Below are positions 8,892-17,068 of a DNA stretch of 20,541 bases, in pieces. The DNA lies in the NCBI GenBank assembly GCA_003427395.1, contig BFEA01000127.1, positions 1,743,825 through 1,764,365 on the forward strand, in the 5' to 3' direction. The notes below the pieces were generated by a model. That model had not been told where the DNA came from and did not search any database. It was given only the letters and a program-made list of their open reading frames with translations. The translations under genes were made by a program, and so were the position numbers. Source of the DNA: Chara braunii. Lineage: Eukaryota > Streptophyta > Charophyceae > Charales > Characeae. The first letter of the stretch is position 1. The number at the start of each line of letters is the position of its first letter.

Positions 8892-11778
8892 ATGCAGAGG
8901 GGCGGGAGGGNCGCGCGGCCACGACAGAGGCCTCAGGGAGCATCAGGAGGGGATGACTCGCGCAGACCGGTTGGGAGGGAGTCTACGCCTATCTTCGACG
9001 ACGGTAACATAGAGATTTTCTGGACTTCTACCAGGCACATGTGACACGGGAGGGCTGGTCTACCTTGGAGAGGATACGACACTTGAGGGGAGTTGGGCGC
9101 TTCGAGGAGCCTATTGCGCACATTCGAGAGGAGGCGTTGACATGGCAGGATGTGGAGGCGAAGATGCAGATGCTGAGGGCTTCGCCGATGGGACCGTATG
9201 GATTGCCTATTCGATTGGAGGAAGGCAATGCGGAGGAGTTCATCCCGGCCTATGACCATTATATGCGCGACCAGGGGACTGGGCAGGAGGAGTGGATGCA
9301 GATGCTGCCCCTCTGGACACAAAGGGTGGAGAGGTCGTTGGCGATGCAGATCCAGGACAGGGCACACGACTGGGAGGACTGCCAGGCCCAGTTGAGACAG
9401 GCGTTTCGACGACTGGAGCCCGAGAGACCAGAGCCCAGGGTGGAGAGACGACGAAGGAGTAAGAGGCCACGGGGCCTAGAGGCGAGAGGGGCCACTACGA
9501 CCAGAGGGGGCCGAAAGGCCTTGGCACAGCGAGAGGGGCCAGCAGAGGCCACCCAGGCGGTGGAGCCAGTTCAGGCCGCGGGGCCAGCTCAGGCGGCGGA
9601 GCTACCCCCTACCTATGGGCTCGAGCAGGTGGAGTTTCGCCGAATCACGGGCAGTGATCTACGGGGCCCGTCGCCGACGTTACCAGAGGGGGGAGGGGCG
9701 GTGCCGTTGAGGACGCTGCTCGACAGGTTGGAGGCTCATCTCGATGCGTCCCAGTGGGGGGCGTCACAGTGGGGAGCGGACCAGAGTGGACCGGCACGGT
9801 ATGAACCAATGGAGGATGAGCCAGAGGAGGAACCACCTGAGCCGGGGCCTGAGGCAGGGTCTTGCGAACCCGAGGAGCCGCAGACTGAGGGGGTTATCAC
9901 TGTTGGGATGATACCCCTCCTCCTACCCCGATTCTAGAACAGGCGCGACAATATTGGCCTGAAGGAATTCCTGAGCCGGACAGCGAGAAGATGTTGGGGC
10001 CCCCACCGGAAGCTACTACGCCACCCCCGACGCCGGCGGAGCCAGAGGGGGACGAGAGGGCGAGGGCAACTACTACTGTGGCGCCGCAACTAACTGAGTC
10101 TACAGGTGCACACATGGATGTGGAGGTGCTGACATCCGGGGAGCCTCCGCCAGGGCCGCCACCCGCAGAGGATGGGACAAGTGAGGGAGATCCGTTGCGA
10201 GAGGGTCACGAGGCGAGGACAGGGAGGCCACCGGGGGAGACGAAAGACGAGAAGCGCGCGAGGGTGCAGGTACGCCTCGAAGAGCTATACTAGGAAAAGC
10301 TTAGGATGGAGGCCACAGGAGAAGCGCCAAAGCCGCCAATTGACCCTCCGACGAGCGAGCAGAGGATTAGTGAGGCTTGGGCCAACTATGAGAGCGAGAG
10401 GGATGCGGCTCGCTTGAGGTCGCAAGAGGTAGGACAGGGGAGTGAAAGATTGGACGAGGCACGAGAGACAGAGGACATGGGATTTTCAGTCGCCAGGATG
10501 GAGATGGAGCGTACAGACAGGAGGATAGGTGAGGTGGCAATCTCGTCCTTCCAGCGGTACTCCATGCTCAGCGATGAGTTGGCGGCCTCGAGGTTAGAAG
10601 TGGGACAGTTGTCCTCCCAGTTGGCGGAAGAGAGGGCAGAGAACCAGGCATGGAGGACCCGCACGGAAGCCAAGGAGGCGGAGTGGGAGAAGAGGCTTCA
10701 GGACATGGCGGCGATAGTAAAAAGGCTCTCGACCACTAAGGTGGTCGGCTGGACGGAGCAGAGTCGGTATGGTATCCAGGGGAAGAAGGTACAGGGGCTC
10801 TTTGGCCAGGAAGGAACGACGGATACGCCACATCAAGAGGGAATGGGGAAGGTATTCCTGGACCCAGCAGAGGCGGCAGCGAGGCGGGAGGCCAAGGAGA
10901 GGAGGTTCAGCTTCAGGACTCCCACGAAGTTGGCCTCGCAGCAGGCCACCCCTATGACGATTGGGATCCCTGAGGGCGAGCCAGCGCAGGGACCCCAACC
11001 TCCAGTGGAGGAAGGGGGCCCCACAGAGGAGTCCCCTACGATCCTTTTGGAGGTGTAGGAGGGTGCCCTTACGGGAGTAGCAGCATCCACTGAGCCGGAG
11101 GCAATGGGGGGAGAGGCGTCTCGACTGGATGAGTTAGTGGCAGCTATGGAGTTGGACATGCCGTCAGGAGAGCATCAGAGACAGAAGACCCCAGAGCGTG
11201 TGTCAGAGATAGGGGAGCTGAGGACGCAGTTAGTCTCTTGGGTTACTGGAACTGACTCAGGAGAGCACATCTCAGAGCAGCAGCAGGAAGTTATGAGCGA
11301 GCCGGCGACTGTCGTGACTCCCCAGCCCTCTGACCGGCATAGGGACGAGGAGGCGGTTGCGATGGGAGGAGTCCGCGAGGGTAGGCCACTGAGATCGGAC
11401 ACTCCAGCGTACCGGCCCGAGGGAGGTGAGGCGCTAGCAGGGCCGAGTACCCAGATGATGTAGGGGGGGTCGGCAGAGTCATGGAGTATGCCCCAGAGCC
11501 ATGGGATGAGCAGGAAAAACTAGCGAGACGCCGCCGTTGCCTGGGTCCCAGAAGAAGAAGAGGAGGTGTCGAGGGAGATCAGACGATCAGTGCTTCTTCT
11601 GCAAGGACGACGTACATAGAGCTCTTGAATACCCAAAGTTCCTTAAGGACAAGGCGGCTAGGAAGTAACAGAGAGTGGTGGGAGAATGTACGACAGGCAG
11701 GGGCGAGTGGTAGAGCGGGCTCCAGATGGGGGTAGGGCACAGTTATATAGACAGAACCAGGAGGCTATGAGTGAGTAG
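8892..11778 (+). pseudogene. ORF3: second Gag-like protein with coiled coil and degenerate zinc knuckle (broken)
   Basis: It starts at ATG 8892 in an Arg/Gly-rich leader (MQRGGR). A 1-nt loss near 9018 moves to the frame 9019-9937. There a helical block includes GNAEEFIPAYDHYMRDQG, then W/LP positions, then HDWEDCQAQLRQAFRRLEP, the pattern of a retrotransposon Gag capsid domain. Pro- and acid-rich linkers follow. A frame change near 9915 leads to the next part, broken by TAG at 10291-10293 and TAG at 11056-11058. In it, LSSQLAEERAENQAWRT (about 10606-10656) and its surroundings are a clear heptad coiled coil. After 11463 several 1-nt shifts occur, then CFFCKDDVHRALEY (11591-11632), a CX2CX4HX4C knuckle with the last Cys replaced by Tyr, and MYDRQGRVVERAPDGG up to the TAG at 11776-11778. 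It is unlike envelope: no signal peptide or membrane segment is visible. The Gag-like reading is inference from pattern. Confidence 0.7.
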
Positions 11779-12359
11779 GGGCTGGTCCATCTATATGACA
11801 GTAGGATTAGAGCTCCTCTGTACGCAGAGGTCGTGATAGGGGTGTACATACTCTGAGTTAGTCAGGCAAGTCCCGTCTAGTCGTGTATACATAGGTGGCG
11901 GTGTGTGATCGGTTCGAGCTTTATATGTGATACGGTCTAGGGGATGAGACTTAGTTGTATGATATCTATGACATACGTGACTTGCATTTTCAGTTGTGTG
12001 ATTCAGATACTCTTATTTGTATCTTTGAGTAGGTTCTGAGAGTCCATGACACTAGGGACGTGAGTTTATCCTGCGGAGTGAGATAGTGGAGTGAGTATTT
12101 GAGTGTTTTCGGGGCAGGCATTTTGTTCCCAAATACACCTTACGAGTTGTGTGTTGAGGGTTTGAGTTGAGTATCGTATTGAGACTCGAGGGAGATATTT
12201 TATTCCCGAGTATATCTTTGATTCCAGACTCTGTGGGACTTATTCTTGTGACGATCACGATCACTCTCACACGTGTGGCTTTATCCCAATGAATGAGGGC
12301 TTTGTGTGAGAGATGTGTGGGATACATCTCATGTATGTGTATTGTGTGATTGTGATTGC
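11779..12359. other. Non-coding stretch with diverged tandem units
   Basis: No gene is supported. Two diverged units of about 45 nt, at 12096-12141 and 12177-12220, share the pattern ATTTT-N-TTCCC followed by A/G-A/G-TA and CTT. Related TTTATCC motifs occur near 12066 and 12281. Each unit can fold back on itself through GGG/CCC. This is where a polypurine tract and 3' LTR would be expected, but neither matches the 5' LTR. Confidence 0.5.
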
Positions 12360-13480
12360 CGTCTACTCTTCGGTATACTCATGCGGCTTGCCCATGGGCG
12401 GGCGGAACGGCCGAGTATAAGAGGAGGCATCGCGGTCGGTTTTTGTGACAGATGCATGAGGACCCTGAGGGGTCTTGCGAGCCTATAAGGCTCAGATGCT
12501 TACCATGCCGGATGTTTATGGCTGAGCTGTGAAGGGGACCCATAAGTTGGCCCCTTAGTTTGAGCTGTTTTGCGTTTAAGTTGGGGAGACGGCCCATAAG
12601 AAGGCCCATCAGTTAAGTTGTTATATAATTGAGACCCCTCGGATTATGGAAGGTGGGGATGCTGTTTATTGACAGCAGTGTAACCCAGGTCGCGTGATAG
12701 TCCATCTTGTAAAGAGAGGGGTGGCTAGGAGACCTGTTGGGAGAGACCCCCTTCATGTGAAAAATGGGTGATAGATTTAAGGACATGGTAAACAATGTTT
12801 GAATGATAAAGTCTGACGAGAGGAACCAGGGTTACGAGTTGGAATCATTGGTGGAACTGAGAACGTCACAAGTAAGTGCATAAAGATGTCACGGGATGTG
12901 TGGTTTGCTATCTCTGATCAAGTCAGTAGGCCACGGCCTCGTGTGAGTCTAGCGGTGAAATTGTTTGTGATTGTGAGAAGGGGCTGCGCCCTCTATGTTG
13001 TCCCATAGGGGGCTGGTAAATACCCTTAAAAGTAGGGCAGATCCCTGCGTTGTCCCGCAGTGGCCCTGTGAGTTTGTTTTGCGACACACCGCCTAGACAC
13101 ATGTGCTAATCCCAAGGCATATTAGGGAATACCAAGCTAAACGGTAAAGGTTAGCACCTCTAGGGTGCAATCCCTATTGGATGGCTGCAAGCCAGCACAA
13201 CCTGGTTGCGGGCCCACGTCTACCAGCAGAGTAAGAGTTTAAGAGGTTATGCACGCCCCGAAGAAATTACTCTAGTGGAATGGCAGGGGATACGAGTCGA
13301 GTCGTTTGGGCGCCCTAATTGAATGCCTATCAGGAGAAAACCTATTGTTGCGTAACCAACGAAGGGACTGCCGCTAAGATAACAATGCGGTAGGCCGTAG
13401 ATCTGGCTCGATCAACCAGACTATGGTGGACCAGGATGGAGACCGAGCGTTTCTGTACTAGGCTGCAGAAAGGGCTGAGA
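12360..13480. other. Non-coding stretch dense in small hairpins
   Basis: No gene is supported. Perfect or near-perfect foldbacks follow each other: TATACTC (12374) with GAGTATA (12413) around palindrome GCCCATGGGC; GACCC/GGGTC (12461-12474); GAGCC/GGCTC (12479-12493); GGGG/CCCC (12534-12554); GGCC arms (12591-12607); CTATG/CATAG (12993-13008); CTGCG/CGCAG (13045-13060); GTGCTAA/TTAGCAC (13103-13157); GCACC/GGTGC (13154-13168). It does not match rRNA that I know. It may be LTR-like or part of an unrelated repeat. Confidence 0.5.
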
Positions 13481-13491
13481 GGAGATTTATG

Positions 13492-13510
13492 TATATATAT
13501 ATATATATAT
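13492..13510. repeat. TA microsatellite
   Basis: A perfect alternating TA run of 19 nt follows GGAGATTTATG. Nothing else is inferred. Confidence 0.9.
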
Positions 13511-13685
13511 GTTGATTGCGAGGATTTTCGCGAGGAAGGCGAGAGTGCCTTCTAAGATCTCCTCTAAGGTCCGCATCCCCATATGATTCTACTTGCGAGA
13601 GAGAGTCTAACTGGGACACCCAACGAAAAGCCGGCGTTTGTCTAGGACGAAGGGGAGAGGGCGGTTTGAGGTGGCCTGTGGAACT

Positions 13686-13766
13686 TATGCTGTAGTATTG
13701 ATGCGTAATACCCCTGCGTCCTAGCATCAGGACACTGGAGACCCAGGTTAAAACCCTGGCAGCATA
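13686..13766 (+). other. tRNA-like cloverleaf (possible tRNA relic or SINE head)
   Basis: An 81-nt segment has a perfect 7-bp acceptor-type stem, TATGCTG (13686-13692) with CAGCATA (13760-13766). The T-arm is perfect: CCAGG, 7-nt loop TTAAAAC, CCTGG (13743-13759). GTAT/ATAC is in the D-arm position. The anticodon arm is weak: CCTG/CAGG with an 11-nt loop. The T-loop lacks the TTC and the A-box lacks GG, so a functional nuclear tRNA is unlikely. A tRNA pseudogene, an organelle-derived relic or a chance fold are alternatives. Confidence 0.35.
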
Positions 13767-14911
13767 TAGCTATGTCGGCATGGAGTGTTGGAGGCCTCAA
13801 CCCTGAGTCTGTCGGCTAATCGGACTGGTTCCATTCTCGTCAGCATTTGGAGTATGGATGAATTTATAGTTTCTGATTTGGCGTAGCGACGGGGACGTCG
13901 CTTAATATAGTCCGGTAGGCTGTCGGCGCGAATACCCTTACAAGGGTATCCGCCCTGGTTTTTGCAAGTGACAGAAAAAAGAATGGGCTTGGTCGGTATA
14001 AGTTGGGCGAGGTACGGCTGCGTCCGGGGCCCGTCCTGACTAAGGTTAGAGTGTATGTGGGCGCGCAGTTTTAAGGCGCGCGTGTGATTTTTCTGATTGA
14101 GTGAGCGGCCGGCTTAGTCGACCGACCTGGACCATGCTACGGCCTTGTTTAGCGGATGAGAGCTCGCTTTTGGGTTGGCATGCGCAATCGGCGGTGGGAC
14201 TGGCACGCCAGTGGGCGCACGGGGCGACCACGGCGTGGTCCAAGCAGGTTGGCGCGGGTACCTGATGTTGGCATGCCGACAGCAGTAGGCAAGGAAGGCC
14301 TAGGCTGTGGCTCCCAGGCTGGGGCGCGGCGCGACACCACTTCATATTGAGGTCCGCGCTCATTTGTCCCAGGCTTGGGCTTAGCCCTATGGGTTACGGT
14401 GTTGGACTATTGCTACGGAGGTTTCAGGATCGAGGTCAGCGGGCATCGGTGTGGCAGCGGCGGAGCGTCATGAAGAAAACTGAAGGGGTTGAGGGCCTGA
14501 CGAGGCCATCCCCCTTTGGTTTTGCTAGTAGGCACGGGCGACGGACCCGGCCTACGGGACCGGTGGGGGTACCGGCGGTTCCCGCCCCTGGTTTAGGATT
14601 TTTTCGTTTTATGTATGTTATTATATTATTTTCGTTCTTATTGTTTTTGCGGTAGTGTGGTTGGGTGATCTGGTCTTGAAGGGCCGCGGGTGTGACACTA
14701 CTGTGGCTAGCCCTTCGGGGTATCCGTTAAAACAAGGTGGAGGGCTAGAGGGTCAGGGTGCCCGTCGTTGCGGAGGTTTGTGGTATACGGCGGAGGTACC
14801 TGTCTGTACCCGGCCTCGAGAGAGGGCCAGGTTCGTATATGACCCAACGAGGCTGGGTGACTCTAAAAGCGTCAGATTGCAAAGGGGGCACGGAGCGTGG
14901 CCACGACCGAA
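13767..14911. other. Non-coding, hairpin-rich stretch
   Basis: No gene is supported; the 102- and 145-codon ORFs here have no domain. Foldbacks include GCGACG/CGTCGC (13886-13901), ATACCCTT/AAGGGTAT (13932-13949, 2-nt loop), ACTGGC/GCCAGT (14199-14212), GACCACG/CGTGGTC (14226-14240, 1-nt loop) and CTAGCCC/GGGCTAG (14707-14748) enclosing a CCC-TTCG-GGG tetraloop hairpin. Confidence 0.5.
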
Positions 14912-14991
14912 GTCCTTCGGGACATCCGTTAGAATTGAAACGATACAGAGAAGATTCGCGTGGCCCCTGCACGAAGCCAATGCATATAACG
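14912..14991 (+). ncRNA. U6: U6 snRNA-like sequence, probable pseudogene
   Basis: It begins with GTCC-TTCG-GGAC (14912-14923), the U6 5' stem-loop shortened by one base pair. It then follows plant U6 through ACGATACAGAGAAGATT to TGGCCCCTGC (ending 14970). From ACATCC to that point I count 44 of 49 positions identical to plant U6 as I remember it. The ACAGAGA box (14945-14951) is intact, while the catalytic AGC triad reads CGC. The 3' part after CCCCTGC diverges, so the internal stem-loop is not preserved. I see no TATA or USE element upstream at the distance expected for a plant U6 promoter; TTTT at 15007-15010 is the only terminator-like run. Spliceosomal U6 is the known role; this copy is most likely a relic, perhaps carried in by retrotransposition. 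Confidence 0.75.
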
Positions 14992-15293
14992 TGAGCAGCG
15001 GGGGCTTTTCGTTCCGCTTCCGACACTCGGTTCCCGTGGAGATCGGGCATGAAAGGGGAGTAGCGCTACGGGGAGGAACGATAAAGTGGTGACGATAACT
15101 GTGGGGACGACGAGTGAATGGGGGCGGTGTCTGGCGCCGGATACGTGCGGGGTCACAACGAGTGATAACGAGACGCAGCAATGTGCACGAAGAACGGATG
15201 GCAAGGCAGCAAAGGGGGCTGAGCGAACCCGGACGGGAGCCACGTCCAGGTGCATGCGAGGCGGAGGGAGAGCTGCTGCGAGCTATGGCGGGG
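14992..15293. other. Unassigned sequence
   Basis: GC-rich sequence downstream of the U6-like segment. Short ORFs in several frames carry no recognisable domain. A TGGCGCC heptamer at 15132 is not followed by the rest of a tRNA-Asp primer-binding site. Confidence 0.4.
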
Positions 15294-15349
15294 CTAAAAC
15301 TTTGTAGCCCGCCCGTTTCTCAATGAAATCGGGCGGGACAAAGTGTTAG
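15294..15349. other. Long imperfect palindrome
   Basis: CTAAAACTTTGT (15294-15305) pairs with ACAAAGTGTTAG (15338-15349) with one mismatch. Inside it CCCGCCCG (15308-15315) pairs with CGGGCGGG (15330-15337), and TTTC with GAAA near the loop. The total stem is about 20 bp or more in 56 nt. It could act as a terminator-like hairpin, an extruded cruciform or a MITE remnant; no flanking target duplication was recognised. Confidence 0.75.
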
Positions 15350-16318
15350 ACAGGGGTTTTTTGACCCCGCGAACCCGAATCCGTCGGCACGAAAGGACGA
15401 AAATTAGTAAGGTAGAAGTTAGTAAAGGAATTCGGTGCGATGAGCTATGGCGGAGGGAGGAGTGAGAGAGAGAGAGAGAATTGCTACCTCGGTCACATCG
15501 TGACCGATCCCGTCGAGTTGAGGGCCGACTCCGAGGTTTAGAGGTCGGGCGAAACCGATTTCGGCGTTAGTTTTGACTGAAAGTTTGTAAGATTCAGGGC
15601 TGTAGGGCTACGAGCTGCGCTCGAAAAGGGGGGGGGTAAATGCTGGATGAATCTCCCCGCATTTTTGCGGAAGATTCATCCCGATTTTGCTCATCCTAAT
15701 ACCGTGAGGGGAGAGGCGGGGAAGGAGGCACTTACCTGATATCAAGATCGCAGTTGTTGTTACCGAAGCAATCTACGCGATCGATTGACAACCCTGTACC
15801 TAGAGCATGTTTGCCTTGCGCGAACAGAGTCGGGGGTGGGGGATTGGCCAGGAGCGTTGTGGGGCGACGGACAGTAACGTGTCGACAACAGCAGACAAGC
15901 TACTGAGTCGGGAGGGGTGAGCAGCAGGGGTGGGAATGCACACTTGCCGGTGGGCGGGAGCGTGAGCGGGATGGCTGGAGGCTGACCGGGAGCCTGCAAG
16001 TTCACCCGGTGGCTGATGATTGATTGTACTGACGGATGGCTTGACTGTGTGCGAGCTGTGAAGACAAGGGAACAGGCGGCAAAGGCTTGGAGATGCGGAA
16101 TCGAAGGCCTATCAGTCGACCGGTGTGTGGCCCACCATACGGATCGCAGGAGTGTGAGTCCAATCGCAAGTTGAACGCCTGCCAAGACTTGGGGAACGCT
16201 GCACAGCCGGTGTCAACGGGCGCTTTGCGGCGGCATGGCTAGTTAAGCCCTGCCATTGTTTCACTAAGGCAGGAGAGAGGGAGAGAGGAGAGGAGCTACC
16301 CCGGGAGTTAAGTTAGCA
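15350..16318. other. Unassigned sequence with structured segments
   Basis: No supported gene. A GA microsatellite lies at about 15463-15479. ACCTCGG (15486-15492) pairs with CCGAGGT (15531-15537) around a CGGTCAC/GTGACCG hairpin (15490-15506) and a short GTCG/CGAC hairpin. GGATGAATCT (15645-15654) pairs with AGATTCATCC (15672-15681) around CCGCA/TGCGG. A minus-strand 5' splice consensus, CAG then GTAAG, is at 15738-15731. The 141-codon minus-strand ORF (15760-16185) is low-complexity and unrecognised. Confidence 0.45.
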
Positions 16319-16519
16319 GTGTGGAGCCGCCCAAGAGAAAGTGGGGTTGCAGTGTCAAAAGGGGGAGGTACGATCTTACGTGTGGTGCGGATCGTCATTG
16401 CCACTCTGGCCGTGGCCCTTGGCTTGTTGTCGGCCACACTGTTTATAGCAGTTGGCCTGCTGTTTGTTTTCCCAATGGTATCAGGCGGATTCCGCCCCGC
16501 TGACAACTCGATGCATTAA
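16319..16519 (+). CDS. Short ORF with hydrophobic membrane-like segment, unknown
   Basis: The 66-codon frame has a basic, glycine-rich start and then a long hydrophobic run (about residues 19-54: RIVIATLAVALGLLSATLFI then AVGLLFVFPMVSGG), enough for one or two membrane helices. It ends RPADNSMH and TAA. Codons in the hydrophobic part often end in G or C, which looks coding-like. The start is not certain: a TTGCAG acceptor-like site lies near 16350, so it may be a last exon. I do not recognise a family. It lies between repeats and could equally be chance. Confidence 0.3.
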   Translation: MWSRPRESGVAVSKGGGTILRVVRIVIATLAVALGLLSATLFIAVGLLFVFPMVSGGFRPADNSMH

Positions 16520-16729
16520 GGACTTGGTCGTGCTGGTGAGAAGGGAGAAGTAACAACGGGAGGAGGGCAGTGAAGTTGCAGGCTTACCTGTTGACTGGTG
16601 AGTCACTCAGCCTGCGGAATAGGGGAGTTGGAGGTGGGCCTTGAGGCTGCAGATTGTCTACTCCCCCTAGCACGGCTTACACGGTTGGTGACTGACAGGC
16701 CTGCAGCTGTCATGCGCCTCTGATTAATT

Positions 16730-17068
16730 GTGTACGATTGGTTTACTGAGGAATTCCGTTTGACCCTACCATGCTGCTGGGCACAACTGCTGGGCACACA
16801 GTGTCGGCAGACTGAGGTTGTTATGACCCGGGGGAGTGGCCAGGCAACAATAAGAGGGTCACTGCTGCAGATTGGAGAAGTCGTCGGTGGGTTAACACTC
16901 GTTAGTTTGATCAGCGGCGGAGCGTTTTGGCTGCCATTGCGGGGCCCTCAGATGACTGAAGATATCGAGGCCCTCTCCTGCGAGTCTGAGTGCACCCCTC
17001 TTGGATCTGAGAGTCTAAAATTTTCTCCTTCTGCCCTTCTTACTCCAAGTCTAGTCTGTTGGTTCTGA
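16730..17068 (+). CDS. Short ORF with one hydrophobic segment, unknown
   Basis: 112 codons. The middle (about residues 48-70: GEVVGGLTLVSLISGGAFWL) is hydrophobic and flanked by basic and then acidic residues. The C-terminal part (residues 75-112) is serine- and leucine-rich with two cysteines in CESEC. An internal Met (MTRGSGQ, from 16823) could be the real start, since the first 30 residues look less coding-like. No family is recognised. It sits 210 nt after another hydrophobic ORF on the same strand; the two might be exons of one gene, but no splice pair was proven. Confidence 0.25.
   Translation: MYDWFTEEFRLTLPCCWAQLLGTQCRQTEVVMTRGSGQATIRGSLLQIGEVVGGLTLVSLISGGAFWLPLRGPQMTEDIEALSCESECTPLGSESLKFSPSALLTPSLVCWF

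Larger units (their letters stand above)
1616..11778 (+). mobile_element. Decayed Ty3/gypsy LTR retrotransposon with an extra 3' ORF
   Basis: In order the sequence shows LTR, tRNA-Asp primer-binding site, leader, Gag with CCHC knuckle, aspartic protease, reverse transcriptase, RNase H, integrase, then a long additional ORF. Integrase after RNase H is the Ty3/gypsy order. The right boundary is set only by the end of the last ORF. No 3' LTR matching 1616-2285 is visible downstream except the isolated copy at 17552-18222, which lies inside a LINE and belongs to a separate insertion. Most frames are broken by 1-nt indels and single nonsense codons, so this copy is not autonomous. Single undetermined bases (n) occur at 8006 and 8911. 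Confidence 0.85.

Noticed and set aside
8892-11778. Envelope protein for ORF3
   Set aside because: Position fits, but there is no signal peptide, membrane segment or cysteine-rich ectodomain; the pattern is capsid, coiled coil and zinc knuckle.
13080-13480. Possible ribosomal RNA fragment
   Set aside because: Structured and conserved-looking, but I could not match it to any rRNA region I know.
14655-15092. 145-codon ORF over the U6-like segment
   Set aside because: Overlaps the RNA-like sequence in an arbitrary frame and has no protein features.
15132-15153. TGGCGCC as a second primer-binding site
   Set aside because: Only the first 8 nt match tRNA-Asp; the rest differs and no LTR end lies next to it.
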